A stretch of 8,069 bases of DNA from Nitrospira sp. GTDB taxonomy: Bacteria > Nitrospirota > Nitrospiria > Nitrospirales > Nitrospiraceae. Below the pieces are notes generated by a model. That model saw only the letters and a program-made list of their open reading frames with translations. It made no database searches and was not told where the DNA came from. A program made the translations under genes and the position numbers. This document shows, in pieces, positions 5,806-8,069 of this stretch. The stretch spans positions 20,355 through 28,423 of the forward strand of contig JABMDE010000086.1 of assembly GCA_015904055.1 (NCBI GenBank), read 5' to 3'. Numbering within the stretch: position 1 is the stretch's first letter; the number at the start of each line of letters is the position of its first letter.

Positions 5806-5839
5806 TTGACAGCTTCTGGGACCTATGCCATCATATAGG
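5806..5839 (+). promoter_or_regulatory. Candidate promoter and operator of the toxin-antitoxin pair
   Basis: A perfect TTGACA -35 (5806-5811) is followed by a weak AT-rich -10 (TCATAT at 5831-5836, 19-base spacer). An inverted repeat, CCTAT (5822-5826) and ATAGG (5835-5839), overlaps the -10. Ribbon-helix-helix antitoxins generally repress their own promoter by binding such short dyads. That is known for the family and inferred here. Confidence 0.45.
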
Positions 5840-5866
5840 CCATTCTCTAGATTAAGGGAGGCTCTC

Positions 5867-6133
5867 ATGGCTAGCGCAACCAGACAGGCGAATTTTACAT
5901 TGCCTGAGGATTTGCTTGATGAATTGAAACGGGCGGTTCCGAAAGGGGAGCAGAGCAAGGTCGTGGGTGACGCGTTGCGTCATGAGTTGAAGCGGATCAA
6001 GTTCAAGAAATCTCTGCAGCTCAGCTTCGGGGCGTGGATAAAGAGCGAGCATGCGGGTCTTGCGAAAGGCACCCGCCGGTTTGTTCGCGCACTTCGAAGA
6101 TCGTCCCGCCTGAGGCGGGTGGGCGTTCAGTGA
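5867..6133 (+). CDS. vapB: Ribbon-helix-helix antitoxin of a VapBC-like pair (88 aa)
   Basis: The ATG at 5867 follows AAGGGAGG at a 5-base gap; the in-frame upstream start at 5825 has no such site. Residues 8-45 (ANFTLPEDLLDELKRAVPKG, then EQSKVVGDALRHELKRIK) fit a ribbon-helix-helix DNA-binding domain: a beta strand followed by two helices. The C-terminal part (LSFGAWIKSEHAGLAKGTRR, then FVRALRRSSRLRR) is the usual basic, toxin-wrapping tail, with a tryptophan that typically plugs the PIN active site. The protein neutralises the downstream toxin and probably represses the shared promoter. Its TGA stop is embedded in the GTG start region of the toxin (GTGA overlap), so the two are translationally coupled. 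The symbol is by pair type, not by close homology. Confidence 0.85.
   Translation: MASATRQANFTLPEDLLDELKRAVPKGEQSKVVGDALRHELKRIKFKKSLQLSFGAWIKSEHAGLAKGTRRFVRALRRSSRLRRVGVQ
6105..6119 (+). promoter_or_regulatory. Hairpin just upstream of the toxin start
   Basis: CCCGCC (6105-6110) and GGCGGG (6114-6119) form a 6-base-pair stem with a TGA loop inside the last antitoxin codons, 10 bases before the toxin GTG. The purine-rich strand is the only candidate ribosome binding site of the toxin. The stem would hide it until ribosomes translate the antitoxin through it. This is inference. Confidence 0.35.
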
Positions 6134-6507
6134 CAAAGATTCTATTGGATACGGATGTCCTCATTGATGTGCTCAGGGGGCGGGAAGCCGTCAAGGCCTT
6201 TCTTGAAGATGCGGCCGATCGATTTGTTCCCTGCTGTTCCGTCATTTCAGTGGCGGAACTTTTCGTGGGGATGTATCCGGAGGAGGAACGGGCAACACGT
6301 GCGCTGCTGGATGGGTTGGTGATACTTCCCGTGACGCAAGACATTGCTGAAGTTGCGGGGCGTTTCAAACGCAGAACGAAAACCCGGCGTCTCGAGTTGG
6401 CTGATTGTTTGATCGCCGCGACAGCCTTTGTTGAAGGTGCGACCTTGGCGACCGGCAATGTGAAAGATTATCCCATGCACGACATCACGGTGGTGAAGGC
6501 GCGATAA
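6130..6507 (+). CDS. vapC: PIN-domain toxin, VapC-like ribonuclease (125 aa)
   Basis: The start is GTG at 6130, overlapping the antitoxin stop. The protein is a single PIN domain of the usual VapC length. Conserved acidic positions are visible: D7 and D9 in ILLDTDVLID, E43 in SVISVAELFVG, D92 in LELADCLIAATA, and N110/D113 in ATGNVKDYP. These residues bind the metal ions for endoribonuclease cleavage; VapC toxins typically cut tRNA or rRNA, but the target here cannot be read from sequence. No key residue is missing, so the toxin appears intact. The longer open frame beginning at 6034 is antitoxin sequence read in another frame. It ends 70 bases before the convergent MutS-like gene. Confidence 0.92.
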   Translation: MTKILLDTDVLIDVLRGREAVKAFLEDAADRFVPCCSVISVAELFVGMYPEEERATRALLDGLVILPVTQDIAEVAGRFKRRTKTRRLELADCLIAATAFVEGATLATGNVKDYPMHDITVVKAR

Positions 6508-6530
6508 CCTCTTTCCCTCACGTGCATTCC

Positions 6531-6550
6531 TTGGTATGCCACGCTACCAA
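6531..6550. terminator. Weak hairpin between the convergent toxin and MutS-like genes
   Basis: TTGGTA (6531-6536) and TACCAA (6545-6550) form a 6-base-pair stem with an 8-base loop between two convergent genes. It has no T run and few GC pairs, so termination here is only a guess. Confidence 0.2.
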
Positions 6551-6577
6551 CTCAGAACGTCCTACGATGGCCTGTTG

Positions 6578-8069
6578 TCATCCAGTTTTGGTACCGGCAG
6601 TCCTTCCAACTCCATGATCCGTCCGTAGCGCGTTAGTCGTCGGGCAGGGGCCTGGGCGCAGCGTGTAGTCGAATTGTAACGCGCCGGCGTCGACGGTTTC
6701 TTGAAAATGCGCGTTGGTGAGCTGTGGAACTGTTTTATCGAGGTCTGTGAGTTCGAGGTCATGCGTCGTGACGAGGCCAAGCCCGTTGCCTCTGGCCAGT
6801 TCCATGATGAAGGTACGGCTTCCGATGAGGCGCTCGCGATTGTTCGTTCCCTTGAAAATCTCGTCGATCAGGAACAGCACAGGGGGCGCGGTCCGGTCCT
6901 GGGTTGCGTCGAGGATTGTCTTGAGCCGTTTGACTTCGGCGTAGAAAAACGACAAGCCCGCATCCAGCGAGTCGTCGACGCGGATGCAACAGGCCAGGCG
7001 ACTCCAACTCCAGGTGAACGATGTGGCGCACGCCGGACCGCCGGCTTGCGCAAGGCACAGATTGATGCCGATCGTACGCAGGAACGTGCTCTTGCCGGAC
7101 ATGTTTGAGCCGGTGATGAGATGGATCGAGCCGAGCTTATCCAAACGGACATCGTTGGCCACGCGAGCGGCGACAGGCAGCAGCGGATGCCCGAGCCGGT
7201 CGGCACGAATGGCGACGTTCGCCCCGTTGTGTCGGGGGGACAGTTCAAGCGGTTCGGGCCAGGCATAGTGGGGATGGAGATAGGCAACGTTCGCCAAGGC
7301 CGACGCGGCTTCGATGTCGGCCAAACAATCGAGCCAGAGCGGCAGATGGTCTTTGATGGATTGCTGTACATGAATCAGCCGCCGGGTGAACCACAGATCC
7401 CAGGGGCCGAGCGCATTGAGGCCCAGATGCAGCAGGGGATTGGCCTTCACGCTGATGGCGTGCAGAGTCCTTGCGGCGTGCGCCAGGTGAAGCGAAGGCC
7501 GGGCGGTGCTGTGCATCAGCGGGGCACAGGTGTCGGCCAGGGCGGGCGTGGTGGTATTGGCATACCGTTCCAGATGGCACAAGACGGTTTCCAGCCGTTC
7601 CATTTCATGATGGAGCCCCACCGCGTGTTCGAGTAAGTGTTCACCTTGGTCGGTCATGAAGTAGATCAACACGTACGCGCCGAAGGAGAACATCCAGTAA
7701 CTTGGGAGCGCTCCGAGCAGCGCGCCGAACCCCAGCACCGCCGTGGACAGTGCCAAGATGAGTTGGACGATGAGCGTCACGTTCAGACGAGGGAATCCGA
7801 CCGGGTGTTGGACAACCGCGGCCAGACGGCGGCCGTTAATCTCTTCCTCGCCGGCCAGTCGTGCATGGAGGGTGAGGCGATCGCGAAAGAGCGGACGGGT
7901 CGCCAATTCTTGCACCAGCCGTCGACGGCGGGACCAGACCTCCTGCGTTGGCGGCTGATCGAGGAGCCACGCAGCCAGTCGCACGCGGCCATGGTCGGAG
8001 ACGGTTGTGTCGAGGAGATGGAGCAGGGAGTGGGGCCCGGTCAGATCAAGGTCTTTGGCATAGCAATGC
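6578..8069 (-). CDS. Membrane-anchored MutS-like ATPase, N-terminus cut by window edge, C-terminus frameshifted
   Basis: The frame is open to the right edge (about 496 residues visible) and continues beyond it. The first visible codons, YAKDLDLTGPHSLLHLLDTT, look like the start of a MutS core/lever region. Two hydrophobic segments follow at about 7660-7790 (LIVQLILALSTAVLGFGALL and YWMFSFGAYVLIYFM), so the protein is probably membrane-bound. The ATPase domain has Walker A GSNMSGKST (7085-7111), LDAGLSFFYAEVKRL, Walker B LFLIDEIF (6854-6877), the GTNNRER loop and TTHD. It belongs with MutS-related proteins of unclear role rather than with mismatch-repair MutS. At 6618-6625 a tandem TCCG duplication shifts the frame after NALR. 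The protein therefore ends TDHGVGRTAGTKTG instead of IMELEGLPVPKLDDNRPS, which in the other frame would stop at 6562. The catalytic core is untouched, so activity may persist. Confidence 0.88.
   Translation of the reverse strand, partial: HCYAKDLDLTGPHSLLHLLDTTVSDHGRVRLAAWLLDQPPTQEVWSRRRRLVQELATRPLFRDRLTLHARLAGEEEINGRRLAAVVQHPVGFPRLNVTLIVQLILALSTAVLGFGALLGALPSYWMFSFGAYVLIYFMTDQGEHLLEHAVGLHHEMERLETVLCHLERYANTTTPALADTCAPLMHSTARPSLHLAHAARTLHAISVKANPLLHLGLNALGPWDLWFTRRLIHVQQSIKDHLPLWLDCLADIEAASALANVAYLHPHYAWPEPLELSPRHNGANVAIRADRLGHPLLPVAARVANDVRLDKLGSIHLITGSNMSGKSTFLRTIGINLCLAQAGGPACATSFTWSWSRLACCIRVDDSLDAGLSFFYAEVKRLKTILDATQDRTAPPVLFLIDEIFKGTNNRERLIGSRTFIMELARGNGLGLVTTHDLELTDLDKTVPQLTNAHFQETVDAGALQFDYTLRPGPCPTTNALRTDHGVGRTAGTKTG
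6590..6651 (-). repeat. Right copy of the MutS-tail direct repeat flanking the toxin-antitoxin pair
   Basis: This is the 62-base partner of 5743-5800, in the same orientation. It differs by six synonymous substitutions and by the extra TCCG at 6618-6625. The two copies bracket about 790 bases that contain the whole toxin-antitoxin cassette and its promoter. Confidence 0.85.

Noticed and set aside
6034..6129. N-terminal extension of the PIN toxin
   Set aside because: These codons are the antitoxin's sequence in another frame. The PIN fold starts at VTKILLDTD, exactly at the GTG at 6130.
5743..6651. Toxin-antitoxin cassette as a simple transposon with target-site duplication
   Set aside because: The flanking copies are 58-62 bases long and differ at six synonymous sites plus an indel, which does not fit a duplication made at insertion, and no transposase or terminal inverted repeats are present.
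6868..7636. Several long plus- and minus-strand frames inside the MutS-like gene
   Set aside because: They are alternative-frame shadows of a gene with clear Walker motifs; none has a recognisable domain or ribosome binding site.
1..8069. CRISPR array, tRNA, rRNA, or complete insertion sequence
   Set aside because: I found no regularly spaced direct repeats, no tRNA cloverleaf with a conserved T-arm, no rRNA-like sequence and no transposase frame.

Overview
The window looks like a chromosomal accessory stretch from a Gram-negative bacterium of moderately high GC. A TonB-dependent receptor and two lipoproteins imply an outer membrane. The membrane-anchored MutS-like ATPase, the HEAT-repeat lipoprotein and the GerE-type regulator with a long N-terminal arm recall the Nitrospira lineage (Nitrospirota). 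That placement is inference from remembered family resemblance.

Layout, left to right. A TonB-dependent outer-membrane receptor lies on the minus strand (1441 down past base 1) and is cut by the left edge. Then come about 700 bases without a convincing gene, holding an inverted-repeat element (1830-2019). Three small plus-strand genes follow: a basic 76-residue protein with a strong ribosome binding site (2165-2395), a 77-residue exported protein (2716-2949) and a LuxR/GerE-type helix-turn-helix protein (3039-3428). A plus-strand lipoprotein with a HEAT-like repeat (3586-4017) stops abruptly where it runs into a convergent small lipoprotein gene (3987-4250, minus). A secreted protein of unknown function (4355-5011, minus) follows.

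From about 5100 to 5870 the DNA is non-coding or nearly so, but highly structured. It holds a MITE/REP-like palindrome (5104-5178), a nested palindrome (5210-5284), and a possible 23-codon minus-strand ORF with its own promoter and a nearly full-length anti-Shine-Dalgarno match. It ends with a 58-base relic of the 3' end of a MutS-like gene (5743-5800).

The right part is a VapBC-like toxin-antitoxin pair (RHH antitoxin 5867-6133, PIN toxin 6130-6507), followed by the minus-strand MutS-like ATPase gene (6578 to the right edge). The toxin-antitoxin pair lies between two diverged copies of the MutS gene's 3' end. The six base differences between the copies are all synonymous, and the copy joined to the gene carries a 4-base tandem duplication that shifts its reading frame. 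This is the most informative feature of the window: it records how a toxin-antitoxin cassette came to sit at the tail of this gene. Most other genes appear to be independent single units, and I see no wholly new multi-gene system.
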